Below are positions 1-5,128 of a DNA stretch of 6,712 bases, piece by piece. Made by a program: the position numbers and the translations under genes. The notes under the pieces are model-generated. The model made no database searches. It was not told where the DNA came from and saw only the letters and a program-made list of their open reading frames with translations. Origin of the DNA: Alphaproteobacteria bacterium (GTDB taxonomy: Bacteria; Pseudomonadota; Alphaproteobacteria; RF32; CAG-239). Numbering within the stretch: position 1 is the stretch's first letter; each line of letters begins with the position of its first letter. The stretch covers positions 1-6,712 of the forward strand of contig JAGCOI010000012.1 in the NCBI GenBank assembly GCA_017645485.1. The letters are read 5' to 3'.

Positions 1-1
1 A

Positions 2-223
2 GATCTTTTTACTTTGGCCGACTGGTTGGTATCGACATACACCGCAACGATTGTATCTTTAGCAATGGCCTTATTCGTCGGTTATTCTGCCATGAAAGCA
101 ATTATGCACAACATTTGCCAAAGTGCACATGTTTCAAGCGCATTTACACGCTATTTTTTAATAACGTTACGTTATATTGCGCCCGTCGGTTTAAGTATAT
201 TGCTTATTAATGCTTTCATATAA
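2..223 (+). CDS. C-terminal end of a sodium-dependent (NSS/SNF-type) transporter, 5' end outside the window
   Basis: The frame is open from the first bases of the window and ends at the TAA at 221-223, so this is the last 73 residues of a longer protein. A TTG at 14-16 could be read as a start, but the residues before it (DLLT) continue the family pattern, so a partial gene is more likely. Two hydrophobic segments are visible, one around TATIVSLAMALFVGYSAM and one around YIAPVGLSILLINAFI, separated by a short polar stretch. The order 'DLxDxL..., ALFVGY..., LRYIAPVGLSILLI' resembles the last two membrane helices of bacterial neurotransmitter:sodium symporter family proteins, which import amino acids or related solutes with Na+ across the inner membrane. 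The substrate cannot be inferred from this tail. The alanine racemase gene follows 90 bases later on the same strand. The family call is recognition from a short tail and is moderately sure. Confidence 0.6.
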   Translation, partial: DLFTLADWLVSTYTATIVSLAMALFVGYSAMKAIMHNICQSAHVSSAFTRYFLITLRYIAPVGLSILLINAFI

Positions 224-244
224 TAAATTCTTATTTGTTTATAA

Positions 245-275
245 ATGATATAAAGACTTTCTTTTTATTTATAAT
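245..275 (+). promoter_or_regulatory. Possible promoter of the alanine racemase gene
   Basis: A perfect TATAAT lies at 270-275, 38 bases before the racemase start codon. The best -35 candidate is ATGATA at 245-250 (four of six to TTGACA), with a long spacer of 19. The -10 is convincing and the -35 is weak. In a region this AT-rich a chance TATAAT is possible. No terminator hairpin separates the transporter from the racemase, so readthrough from upstream is also possible. Confidence 0.35.
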
Positions 276-313
276 CGCATTAGGTTTAACAAAGATAATA
301 TCAGAGGTATAAA

Positions 314-1435
314 ATGAGTCTTTTTAATAAAATAACAACAACTGTTTTAACACAACCCGTACTGGAAATTAACTTAAACAAACTGATAGACAATTACAAA
401 TTGCTCTCTCAAATTGCTATGCCTGCGATACCTTCCGCAGTTATCAAAGATGATGCATATGGTATTGGGGCATACGAGGTTGCAAAAGTCCTGTATGAAA
501 AAGCCGGATGCCGTCATTTTTGGTTTGCGCATGCTTATGAAGCACAGAAAATTGTCAATATTTTGCCTGAGGCAAAAATTTATATATTACAAGGTATTGG
601 TAAAGACAGTGCGGAACTTTTTCAAAAATACAAATTTATACCTGTCATTACGTCACTTAAAATGTGGCAATTTTACAAAAAACATCAAATTGATGGCGTA
701 AAACCCGTCATATATATTGAAACCGGATTAAATCGCTTAGGTTTCAGAGAAGATGAAATAAAAAAACTGTCCAAAAAAGATTTGAAAAGTTTTTCACTTG
801 TCATGAGCCACTTGGCCTGTGCCGATGAAAAAGACCATTTTATGAATGCACGCCAACTTGAAAATTTCAAATACCTGAAGGAAAAATATTTTAAGGATAT
901 GCCTGCAAGCTTATCTGCTTCAGACGGTGCGTTTTTGGGTGCGGATTATTGTTTTAACATGGTGCGTTTAGGTGCCGCCATGTATGGCATTAACACTGCC
1001 CCATACAGATTAAACCGAATGAAAAATATTGTCACATTAAAAGCACCTGTTATGCAAATCTGCCCTTTACAAAAAGGTGATTTTGTGGGCTATTCGGCAA
1101 CATATCGTGCCAACACCGATCGCAAAATCGCCATTGTTTCCATCGGTTACGGCGATGGTGTTCCGAGAAGCCTTTCCAATGTCGGAAAAGTGTTTTTTAA
1201 GGTTTCCGGAAAATGGACCGAAGCACGTATTTTAGGGCGTGTTTCAATGGATAATATTATCTGTGATGTCACAGATATCAAAGGGCTTGAGGTCGGCAAT
1301 TACGGTTATCTGATTATGGACGATTACACACTTGATGATATTGCACGCGATTCAGGCACAATCGGTTACGAAATTGCATCTAACATCGGTAAAAATCCAC
1401 GGTGCATCAAAAAATATATTTCCGGCACAAAATAA
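314..1435 (+). CDS. alr: Alanine racemase (PLP-dependent)
   Basis: This enzyme interconverts L- and D-alanine in the cytoplasm and supplies D-alanine for peptidoglycan. At 373 residues it is full length for the family (about 360-390). The N-terminal PLP-binding barrel carries AVIKDDAYGIGA with the Schiff-base lysine at K45. ETGLNRLGF follows with R141, then SHLACADE, and MVRLGAAMYG with R218, which contacts the pyridine nitrogen of PLP in the family. The C-terminal beta domain has GYSATYRA with the second catalytic base at Y260, then IGYGDG and GRVSMDN. All residues expected for activity are present. The usual KANAYGHG block reads KDDAYGIG, a variation close to forms known in Alphaproteobacteria. 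The ATG at 314 is preceded by AGAGG at 303-307 with a 6-base gap. The neighbours are the transporter tail upstream and a HAD phosphatase downstream. Whether alr or a catabolic dadX role applies cannot be told from sequence; the absence of an adjacent dadA favours biosynthesis. Confidence 0.93.
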   Translation: MSLFNKITTTVLTQPVLEINLNKLIDNYKLLSQIAMPAIPSAVIKDDAYGIGAYEVAKVLYEKAGCRHFWFAHAYEAQKIVNILPEAKIYILQGIGKDSAELFQKYKFIPVITSLKMWQFYKKHQIDGVKPVIYIETGLNRLGFREDEIKKLSKKDLKSFSLVMSHLACADEKDHFMNARQLENFKYLKEKYFKDMPASLSASDGAFLGADYCFNMVRLGAAMYGINTAPYRLNRMKNIVTLKAPVMQICPLQKGDFVGYSATYRANTDRKIAIVSIGYGDGVPRSLSNVGKVFFKVSGKWTEARILGRVSMDNIICDVTDIKGLEVGNYGYLIMDDYTLDDIARDSGTIGYEIASNIGKNPRCIKKYISGTK

Positions 1436-1487
1436 AACATTAAGTAACTGTTTATCCGTCTGCTTTTAACCTCTTTTCTTTTGTGGC

Positions 1488-1516
1488 TTGCAATTTCAAG
1501 GAAAATTATTTATTCT
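1488..1516 (+). promoter_or_regulatory. Candidate promoter of the HAD phosphatase gene
   Basis: TTGCAA at 1488-1493 and TATTCT at 1511-1516 are separated by exactly 17 bases. Each matches the sigma-70 consensus at four of six positions. The -10 ends 26 bases before the phosphatase start codon. The pair falls in the 107-base gap after the racemase, so the phosphatase may have its own transcript. Confidence 0.4.
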
Positions 1517-1530
1517 GTTTGTATATCTTA

Positions 1531-1537
1531 AAGGAGG
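1531..1537 (+). promoter_or_regulatory. Strong ribosome binding site that fixes the HAD phosphatase start
   Basis: AAGGAGG lies 5 bases before the ATG at 1543. The same frame is open further upstream to a TTG near 1483, but that start has no such site and would add 20 residues that do not belong to the HAD fold. Confidence 0.85.
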
Positions 1538-1542
1538 AAATT

Positions 1543-2382
1543 ATGGTTAAAAAATTAATTCCGATGGCCATCTGCTATGATTTTGACGGAACATTATCTC
1601 CCGGCAATATGCAGGAATACGATTTTATGAAAGCTTTAGGCATCAAAAACAGCAAAAAATTTTGGGATAAAGCCGAAAGAATTGCCAAAGAGCAAAATGC
1701 CGACAGTATAGCCTCTTATATGCAGTTAATGATTAAAGCTTCGGAAGAAAAGAGTTTACCTTTCAAAAGACAAACCTTCAAAAATTACGGCAAAAATATA
1801 GAACTCTACAAAGGTGTGGAAGATTGGTTTCAAAGAATAACGGAATATGCTAAAGAGCGCGGTATTGCCTTGCGTCACTACATTATTTCTTCCGGCATTA
1901 AAGAAATTATTGAAGGCACCAAAATTGCCAAGAATTTTACCAAAGTTTATGCCTCATCTTTTATGTACGGACCGAACGGAGGAGCTATATGGCCCGCCGT
2001 TGTCTTAAATTACACATCAAAAACGCAATATCTTTTCCGAATCAATAAAGGTTGTGAAGATATTACGGACAACACCAAAATCAATGATTATGTATCCCCT
2101 CAAAACAGACCTATTCCGTTCACAAACATGATTTACATCGGTGACGGAAGCACGGATATCCCTTGTATGACCATTGTCAAACGTGACGGAGGACATTCTA
2201 TCGCCGTTTATAAAATGGGCAAAACGGGTGCTAAAGGCAAAGCCGAACATTTAATTAAAGACAACAGAGTAAATGTCGTTTTACCCGCTGACTATTCCGA
2301 CGGTAAGCAGATTGATACCTACGTTAAAGCGGTTATTGATAAAATCACCGCCGACAGCTACCTGCAGAGCCTAGAAAAATAA
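1543..2382 (+). CDS. HAD-superfamily phosphatase (phosphoserine-phosphatase-like)
   Basis: This is a 279-residue cytoplasmic hydrolase of the haloacid dehalogenase superfamily, which removes phosphate through an aspartyl-phosphate intermediate. Motif I is YDFDGTLS with nucleophile D13 and acid/base D15. An alpha-helical cap follows (about residues 20-95). Motif II is HYIISSG with S116/S117. A lysine in the SKTQYLFRINKG stretch is the candidate for motif III. Motif IV is IGDGSTDIPC with D201 and D205 for Mg2+. The C1-type cap position and the 'GDGSTDIP' form resemble the phosphoserine phosphatase/MtnX side of the superfamily. The substrate is not inferable. The start at 1543 is chosen because of the AAGGAGG just upstream. 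It lies 107 bases after the racemase and has its own candidate promoter. Downstream it converges on the exonuclease operon, with inverted repeats in between. The family call is firm and the exact reaction is unknown. Confidence 0.88.
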   Translation: MVKKLIPMAICYDFDGTLSPGNMQEYDFMKALGIKNSKKFWDKAERIAKEQNADSIASYMQLMIKASEEKSLPFKRQTFKNYGKNIELYKGVEDWFQRITEYAKERGIALRHYIISSGIKEIIEGTKIAKNFTKVYASSFMYGPNGGAIWPAVVLNYTSKTQYLFRINKGCEDITDNTKINDYVSPQNRPIPFTNMIYIGDGSTDIPCMTIVKRDGGHSIAVYKMGKTGAKGKAEHLIKDNRVNVVLPADYSDGKQIDTYVKAVIDKITADSYLQSLEK

Positions 2383-2412
2383 AACCGTTTGACTTATATC
2401 AGACAGAACGGT
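2374..2412 (-). terminator. Second inverted repeat, possible backup terminator for the minus-strand operon
   Basis: ACCGTT (2384-2389) and AACGGT (2407-2412) form a 6-bp stem with a 17-base loop. Read on the minus strand, the stem is followed by TTTATTTTTC, which runs into the end of the phosphatase gene. On the plus strand no T run follows, so it suits leftward transcripts better. The large loop makes this weaker than the hairpin at 2465-2480. Confidence 0.35.
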
Positions 2413-2420
2413 AAAAGGGC

Positions 2421-2451
2421 ATGACATTCAACTGAATGTTATAAGCTTATA
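2421..2451. repeat. Tight hairpin plus adjoining 12-bp perfect palindrome
   Basis: ACATTCA (2424-2430) and TGAATGT (2433-2439) are perfect inverted repeats with two bases between them. They extend outward through a G-T, a T-A and an A-T pair (2421-2442). Immediately overlapping is TATAAGCTTATA (2440-2451), a perfect 12-bp palindrome. Neither is followed by a clear T run. The first hairpin may stop or stabilise the end of the phosphatase transcript, but nothing proves it. Confidence 0.4.
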
Positions 2452-2458
2452 TATCTTT

Positions 2459-2480
2459 AAAAAATACATTGTGTAATGTA
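2459..2480 (-). terminator. Rho-independent terminator of the minus-strand three-gene operon
   Basis: On the minus strand TACATT, a 4-base loop ACAC and AATGTA form a 6-bp stem directly followed by six T residues. It begins 17 bases after the exonuclease stop codon. The stem is AT-rich, with a single C-G pair, so it may be weak, which could explain a further inverted repeat downstream at 2384-2412. Confidence 0.6.
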
Positions 2481-2497
2481 GTGCCTAAAGCTTTTCT

Positions 2498-3037
2498 TCA
2501 CTTAGTATCAATTTTTTCATTATTCAATATGACCATTAATTTTTTATAGATTTCAAGCACGTATAAGACGTCTAATAAAGCACCATTGTACGGAGATTTT
2601 TTAATTTCAATATTGAGCCGTTCGTTCAAGGCACATAAATTATTTTTCTGCTCTGGAAAAATATTTTTTGCCATCTCTAAAGTATCGGTTATCTTGTTTG
2701 GCAATTCAAAACCTATTTCATGATTTAAGAAGTTTAAATCAAACCTAACATGGTGTCCGATGATTTCTTTATCGTTTATAAAGCGTAAAAGGCAATCTCT
2801 ATAAGCATCAAAAGTCGGATAATTTTTTAAAAACTTATAGTCTAAACCATGTATTGCCATAACTTCTTTCGGCACCTTGCGCTTTGGGTTTATATAAGCA
2901 TGAAAAACCGCGCCAGTTTGATTATCGTTTTCATCAATTTCAATAGCGGCAATTTCCACAAGTTTATGACCGTCCTCCGGTGAAAAGCCTGTCACTTCCG
3001 TATCTATAACAACTTTTTTATCAGATGCATGTTTCAT
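2498..3037 (-). CDS. DnaQ-like 3'-5' exonuclease-fold protein with Asn in place of the motif III His
   Basis: This 179-residue protein has the DEDD exonuclease fold of the DNA polymerase III epsilon subunit/RNase T superfamily. Members remove nucleotides from 3' ends using two metal ions held by acidic residues. Motif I is VVIDTEVTGF with D12 and E14. Motif II is GHHVRFDLNFL with D100. Motif III reads YNGALLD, aligned to epsilon's HGALLD, with N151 where the catalytic histidine is expected and D156 intact. The three metal-binding aspartates and the glutamate remain, but the general base is missing, so activity may be low, altered or lost. The helices DTLEMAKNIFP and LCALNERLNI are typical of the family. 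It lacks the C-terminal polymerase-binding tail of epsilon. The ATG at 3037 is preferred because TCCTC on the plus strand (3046-3050) gives GAGGA 8 bases upstream. The in-frame ATG at 3043 sits only 2 bases from that site, and the one at 3085 lies deep inside the upstream gene. It is the last gene of a coupled operon and overlaps the previous gene by 17 bases. Confidence 0.85.
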   Translation of the reverse strand: MKHASDKKVVIDTEVTGFSPEDGHKLVEIAAIEIDENDNQTGAVFHAYINPKRKVPKEVMAIHGLDYKFLKNYPTFDAYRDCLLRFINDKEIIGHHVRFDLNFLNHEIGFELPNKITDTLEMAKNIFPEQKNNLCALNERLNIEIKKSPYNGALLDVLYVLEIYKKLMVILNNEKIDTK

Positions 3038-3287
3038 TGTCATTATCCTCACTGATTTCTTTAACTTTAACGCCTTCTTTATCAAACAAATCTATCTTTC
3101 CGACTGTATCAGACTTTACATAAACGTAGTTTTCATCATATTTGATAATCGTTTTGCCACATCCCCAAGCCGGACAACGCATATAATGTCCATTGCTTGA
3201 GGCTATTGCTATCATTCCTTTCATTTTATAAGGGAAAGTCGTTATTTTAGAATCAACAACATCCATGTCTATAATGTAATTTATCAT
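3021..3287 (-). CDS. Unrecognised 88-residue protein with a CPAWGCGK segment
   Basis: I do not recognise this family. The sequence alternates short hydrophobic runs with charged and glycine positions (INYIIDMDVV, GMIAIASS, YVYVKSDTVGKIDLF), which suggests a small, mostly beta-strand cytoplasmic domain. There is no signal peptide or membrane segment. The central segment CPAWGCGK (residues 38-45) has two cysteines four apart, after GHYMR. With only one further cysteine (TCI at the C-terminus), a zinc site would need a dimer or a histidine. The C-terminus is acidic (KEISEDNDNE). The start ATG overlaps the stop of the 77-residue gene as ATGA, and a GGAG lies 8 bases upstream. Its 3' end overlaps the exonuclease start by 17 bases. 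This tight coupling says the three products are made together and may form a complex. The gene is well supported by the overlaps and the ribosome binding site; its function is unknown. Confidence 0.75.
   Translation of the reverse strand: MINYIIDMDVVDSKITTFPYKMKGMIAIASSNGHYMRCPAWGCGKTIIKYDENYVYVKSDTVGKIDLFDKEGVKVKEISEDNDNETCI
3046..3050 (-). promoter_or_regulatory. Ribosome binding site that decides the exonuclease start
   Basis: GAGGA on the minus strand lies inside the end of the upstream gene, 8 bases before ATG 3037. The site overlaps codons of the 88-residue protein, so translation of the two genes is probably linked. Confidence 0.6.
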
Positions 3288-3517
3288 AATTTTTCTCCAT
3301 AGTTTTCAGAAAATTTTTTAAGTTGTTTTAGCAAACTCTCAGCATTTTTAAGTTGCTCATTTATATTGTTTAGGGCATCTGTATTCTGCTCGGTAATTTT
3401 TAAGGATTCTACGTTGCTTTTAATTTGCTGTATCATCGGCATAAAATCAGTGTAAAAAGACTTACACATCATAGCTGTTGCTTCAATTTTTGCCTTTGCT
3501 ATCTCATCATTTGCCAT
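3284..3517 (-). CDS. Small helical, probably coiled-coil protein, first gene of the exonuclease operon
   Basis: This 77-residue protein is not recognised. Almost the whole chain is predicted helix by eye. An N-terminal amphipathic helix (about 2-35, with a methionine-rich stretch FMPMIQQI) is followed by a second helix (about 48-72, NINEQLKNAESLLKQLKKF) with leucines spaced as in a coiled coil. No cysteines other than C18, no membrane segment and no DNA-binding motif are seen. The ATG at 3517 has GGAG six bases upstream (plus-strand 3524-3527). Its TGA overlaps the start of the 88-residue gene by four bases. As the first gene of the operon it could be a scaffold or partner of the two products that follow, but this is inference. 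The upstream 128 bases contain the terminator of the neighbouring gene and a 21-bp palindrome. Confidence 0.72.
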   Translation of the reverse strand: MANDEIAKAKIEATAMMCKSFYTDFMPMIQQIKSNVESLKITEQNTDALNNINEQLKNAESLLKQLKKFSENYGEKL

Positions 3518-3563
3518 TTTTGTCTCCGTATCTTAATTGCTACAAAGACAATTAAATACACAA

Positions 3564-3584
3564 ATACGTCAATTCATGTCGTAT
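3564..3584 (-). promoter_or_regulatory. Candidate operator (palindrome copy 1) upstream of the three-gene operon
   Basis: ATACGTC at 3564-3570 and GTCGTAT at 3578-3584 form an imperfect inverted repeat (six of seven paired) around a 7-base AT-rich centre. It starts 46 bases upstream of the ATG at 3517. Read on the minus strand, the site ends in CGTATTTG, where TATTTG is a possible -10. No good -35 is seen at the matching spacing, and TTGACG within the site has no good -10 of its own. Similar sites precede the other two minus-strand units (4009-4029 and 5129-5149). Confidence 0.45.
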
Positions 3585-3587
3585 ATG

Positions 3588-3622
3588 AAAAAAAACAGCC
3601 TTTCGTTAAGAGAGACTGTTTT
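3588..3622 (-). terminator. Rho-independent terminator of the beta-flower-like gene
   Basis: AAAACAG (3592-3598) pairs with CTGTTTT (3616-3622). After a C-A mismatch the stem continues with CTTTC against GAGAG (one T-G wobble) around a GTTAA loop. On the minus strand the stem is followed by eight T residues (plus-strand A run 3588-3595). It lies 24 bases past the stop codon of the gene ending at 3646. The T-rich right arm (TTTTCTTT) could also stop plus-strand transcripts, though no plus-strand gene ends here. Confidence 0.8.
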
Positions 3623-3645
3623 CTTTATGAATTAAAAATGTTTTC

Positions 3646-3960
3646 CTAGAAAATCTTACGGATTAAAAAGTGCCAACAGGCTACCATTGCCGGTTCATTA
3701 TGTTCTAAGCCATGAATTGTATAATCTCTGGCATTGCCGATAAATGAACCGCCTCTCCAGTCTTTATATACTCCGCCATTAGCTACAGCACCAATTTGTT
3801 TACCTCCACGCCATTCTTCGTGAATTTCATCATTTTCAACAAAACCCAATTGTCTACCGCCACGCCATTCTTCATGTATCTCACCATTGTCATAAAAACC
3901 GATTACTTTGCCACCAGTCCAATCCTCACGAATTTCTCCGTCAACATAGTAGTATTCCAT
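3646..3960 (-). CDS. Four-repeat beta-flower-like small protein
   Basis: Most of this 104-residue protein consists of four consecutive 18-residue repeats (residues 8-25, 26-43, 44-61 and 62-79). The pattern is GEIxEEWRGGxxIGxxxN; unit two, for example, reads GEIHEEWRGGRQLGFVEN. Each repeat should give a small beta unit with a conserved W, a GG turn and an IG/LG step. This layout, with a repeated 'xG...I...GG..IG', resembles the small '4-fold beta-flower' domain family, known from short bacterial proteins often of unknown role. The C-terminal tail (YTIHGLEHNEPAMVACWHFLIRKIF) departs from the repeat and is hydrophobic with basic residues at the end, so it could be a packing helix. The ATG at 3960 has AGGA seven bases upstream. 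It has its own terminator and a promoter-like region with a 21-bp palindrome. It follows the nuclease gene on the same strand after a 58-base gap. The family call is moderately sure; no function is claimed. Confidence 0.75.
   Translation of the reverse strand: MEYYYVDGEIREDWTGGKVIGFYDNGEIHEEWRGGRQLGFVENDEIHEEWRGGKQIGAVANGGVYKDWRGGSFIGNARDYTIHGLEHNEPAMVACWHFLIRKIF
3724..3939 (-). repeat. Four tandem 54-bp coding repeats
   Basis: The DNA of the beta-flower-like gene consists here of four 54-bp units, each coding for 18 residues. Units two and three are most alike: both contain the stretch for EEWRGG with nearly the same codons (GAAGAATGGCGTGG in each). The first and fourth units have drifted more. 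This indicates internal duplication, with the middle pair the youngest or best conserved. Confidence 0.85.
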
Positions 3961-4005
3961 ATTGTTTTCCTTTCATTAAATGTTACCCAAAAACATCTAA
4001 ACATC

Positions 4006-4035
4006 ACAATACGTCAAATTATGACGGATTATCAA
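4006..4035 (-). promoter_or_regulatory. Candidate promoter of the beta-flower-like gene
   Basis: On the minus strand TTGATA (plus 4030-4035, five of six to consensus) and TATTGT (plus 4006-4011, four of six) are separated by 18 bases. The -10 ends 45 bases before the start codon at 3960. The -35 lies inside the end of the nuclease gene. The spacer is almost entirely filled by the palindrome at 4009-4029, a usual place for a repressor site. Confidence 0.45.
4009..4029 (-). promoter_or_regulatory. Candidate operator (palindrome copy 2) in the beta-flower gene promoter
   Basis: ATACGTC at 4009-4015 and GACGGAT at 4023-4029 are inverted repeats with six of seven paired around seven AT-rich bases. 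The left arm is identical to copy 1 (3564-3570), the total length is identical, and the distance to the following start codon is almost the same (48 against 46 bases). It overlaps the stop codon of the nuclease gene. Confidence 0.5.
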
Positions 4036-5059
4036 TAGGAGTACCTATATTTTTGATAATTTCCTGTAACTTTTTGATATCTTTAATACAATTTTCCATA
4101 TTGATTATTTTTTTCTTCAAAATAATCAATTTATCTTGGTCTTCATTTTTCTTTTCCCAACCATCATCTGTGATAGCTTGTTGTAAATTATGTTTAAGAT
4201 TATCAAGTTCATCTTTATATTTGGTATACTCCTTTTCATATAATTTAAAACGGTATTTGTGCCCTTCATTATATAGGTGCTCTTTTACAATAATCCATGC
4301 TTCTTTTCTAAACATTATATAAATGCCAAAGTGTATTTCGTAATGTTCAGAATTGTAGGGAATATACCTCTCCTCAAGGCGTATGTGAGGAGTTATACCT
4401 TGTCCTGCACGATACCAATAAGCACGCTTAAAATTTTTCTTAAATTCCTGAGTTAATAAATCAAGGTAAACATCTTGTTGTAGTTGATTGTCAAATGGTG
4501 TATAATTCTCTAATTTATCTATACCATTAGTATTTTCTACATTTTTGATATTATTGTATTTTTCTCTAATTTTTTCTAGCCACATTTTTATAATAACATC
4601 ATTACCGTCATATTTTTTTGAAACGGATACAATTCTTTTAACATCAAAAATATCAATTTTTATTCCGATATCTGCTTCGTATTTATTTAATTCATCTTTT
4701 TCCTGTATACTTGTATATCCAGTTTTAAAATAGAGTAATTTAACATTTTTATTGGGATAATCATTTTTACATTTCTCTACGTATCGCTTTAATTGTTCGC
4801 TATGTTCTTTTGAAAATGTTTTGTCTTCTAGTACTACCGCATATTTCTGAGTCAGAATTAGAACATCAATATGACTTTTTTGCCGCTTAATTTCCTCAAT
4901 ATCTTCTTCTATGTGTAACTCTTTAAGGAATGAACGCGCTAGTTTGTATTCTTCTGTTTTAGAATAATTACTGCTACCAAAAGACAGCAAATAGCACAAA
5001 AAAGCATCTTGTGAAAGTTCACTTGTAGCATATTCAAATATATTAGGTTCAATTGTCAT
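4019..5059 (-). CDS. PD-(D/E)XK nuclease superfamily protein
   Basis: In the 346-residue protein (numbering from the ATG at 5059) the N-terminal segment IFEYATSELSQDAFLCYLL, then HIDVLIL with D65, then VVLEDKTFS with E78 and K80, then EQLKRY with Q89 match the PD-(D/E)XK nuclease-superfamily domain of the PDDEXK_4 type. There E14, D65, E78 and K80 would form the metal-binding site that cuts DNA. All are present, so catalysis is plausible. The middle part (about 190-265: VYLDLLTQEFKKNF, GQGITPHIRLEE, HFGIYIMFRKEAWIIVK) looks like a second alpha/beta region. The C-terminal 75 residues are rich in K, E and L and probably form a long coiled coil. The start is set by GGAGG at plus-strand 5066-5070, six bases before ATG 5059. 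The in-frame ATG at 5065 abuts the GGAGG and is less likely. The gene is divergent from the WYL regulator across about 120 bases. Relatives occur as lone genes in accessory and defence-type regions; the target is unknown. Confidence 0.8.
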   Translation of the reverse strand: MTIEPNIFEYATSELSQDAFLCYLLSFGSSNYSKTEEYKLARSFLKELHIEEDIEEIKRQKSHIDVLILTQKYAVVLEDKTFSKEHSEQLKRYVEKCKNDYPNKNVKLLYFKTGYTSIQEKDELNKYEADIGIKIDIFDVKRIVSVSKKYDGNDVIIKMWLEKIREKYNNIKNVENTNGIDKLENYTPFDNQLQQDVYLDLLTQEFKKNFKRAYWYRAGQGITPHIRLEERYIPYNSEHYEIHFGIYIMFRKEAWIIVKEHLYNEGHKYRFKLYEKEYTKYKDELDNLKHNLQQAITDDGWEKKNEDQDKLIILKKKIINMENCIKDIKKLQEIIKNIGTPIDNPS

Positions 5060-5065
5060 ATTCAT

Positions 5066-5070
5066 CCTCC
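5066..5070 (-). promoter_or_regulatory. Ribosome binding site that decides the nuclease start
   Basis: GGAGG on the minus strand is six bases from ATG 5059 but has no gap to ATG 5065. An AGGA further upstream could serve the longer form, so the choice differs by only two residues. Confidence 0.6.
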
Positions 5071-5092
5071 AATTCCTGAATTGTTTTCATTC

Positions 5093-5122
5093 TATACACC
5101 ATTTATTAAATTTTGCTATATA
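5093..5122 (+). promoter_or_regulatory. Candidate promoter of the WYL regulator gene
   Basis: TATACA at 5093-5098 (four of six) is followed after 18 bases by TATATA at 5117-5122, which is preceded by TGC as an extended -10. Transcription would begin near 5129, at the left edge of the palindrome 5129-5149. An alternative pair is TTGTTT 5081-5086 with TATTAA 5104-5109 at 17 bases. Confidence 0.4.
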
Positions 5123-5128
5123 TTCTTA

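Noticed and set aside
414..701. A 95-residue frame inside the alanine racemase gene
   Set aside because: It is an out-of-frame reading of a gene whose catalytic motifs are all intact.
1483..1542. Longer HAD protein starting at the TTG near 1483
   Set aside because: The added 20 residues overlap the promoter-like and AAGGAGG sequences, and the ATG at 1543 has an ideal ribosome binding site.
3021..3517. The 77/88-residue pair as a toxin-antitoxin module
   Set aside because: The size and 4-base overlap fit, but no known toxin fold, antitoxin DNA-binding motif or autoregulatory domain is visible, and a third coupled gene follows.
3567..3572. TTGACG (minus strand) in palindrome copies 1 and 2 as a -35 box
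   Set aside because: At 16-18 bases downstream only GTCTTT- or GTTTTT-like hexamers occur, which are poor -10 sequences. The -10-like TATT at the palindrome edge fits better, at least for copy 2.
3724..3939. The tandem 54-bp repeats as a CRISPR array
   Set aside because: The units are contiguous, coding and in frame, with no spacers between them and no cas genes in the window.
3646..3960. Reading the four-repeat protein as MORN repeats
   Set aside because: MORN units are 14 to 23 residues with a YxGxxxxGxxxGxG pattern. Here the fixed pattern is EIxEEWRGGxxIG at 18 residues, which fits beta-flower-type repeats better.
3425..4322. Plus-strand open frames of 74, 80 and 89 residues over the minus-strand genes
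   Set aside because: They lie opposite recognised or coupled genes, have low-complexity F/I/S/L-rich translations, and one runs through the terminator at 3588-3622.
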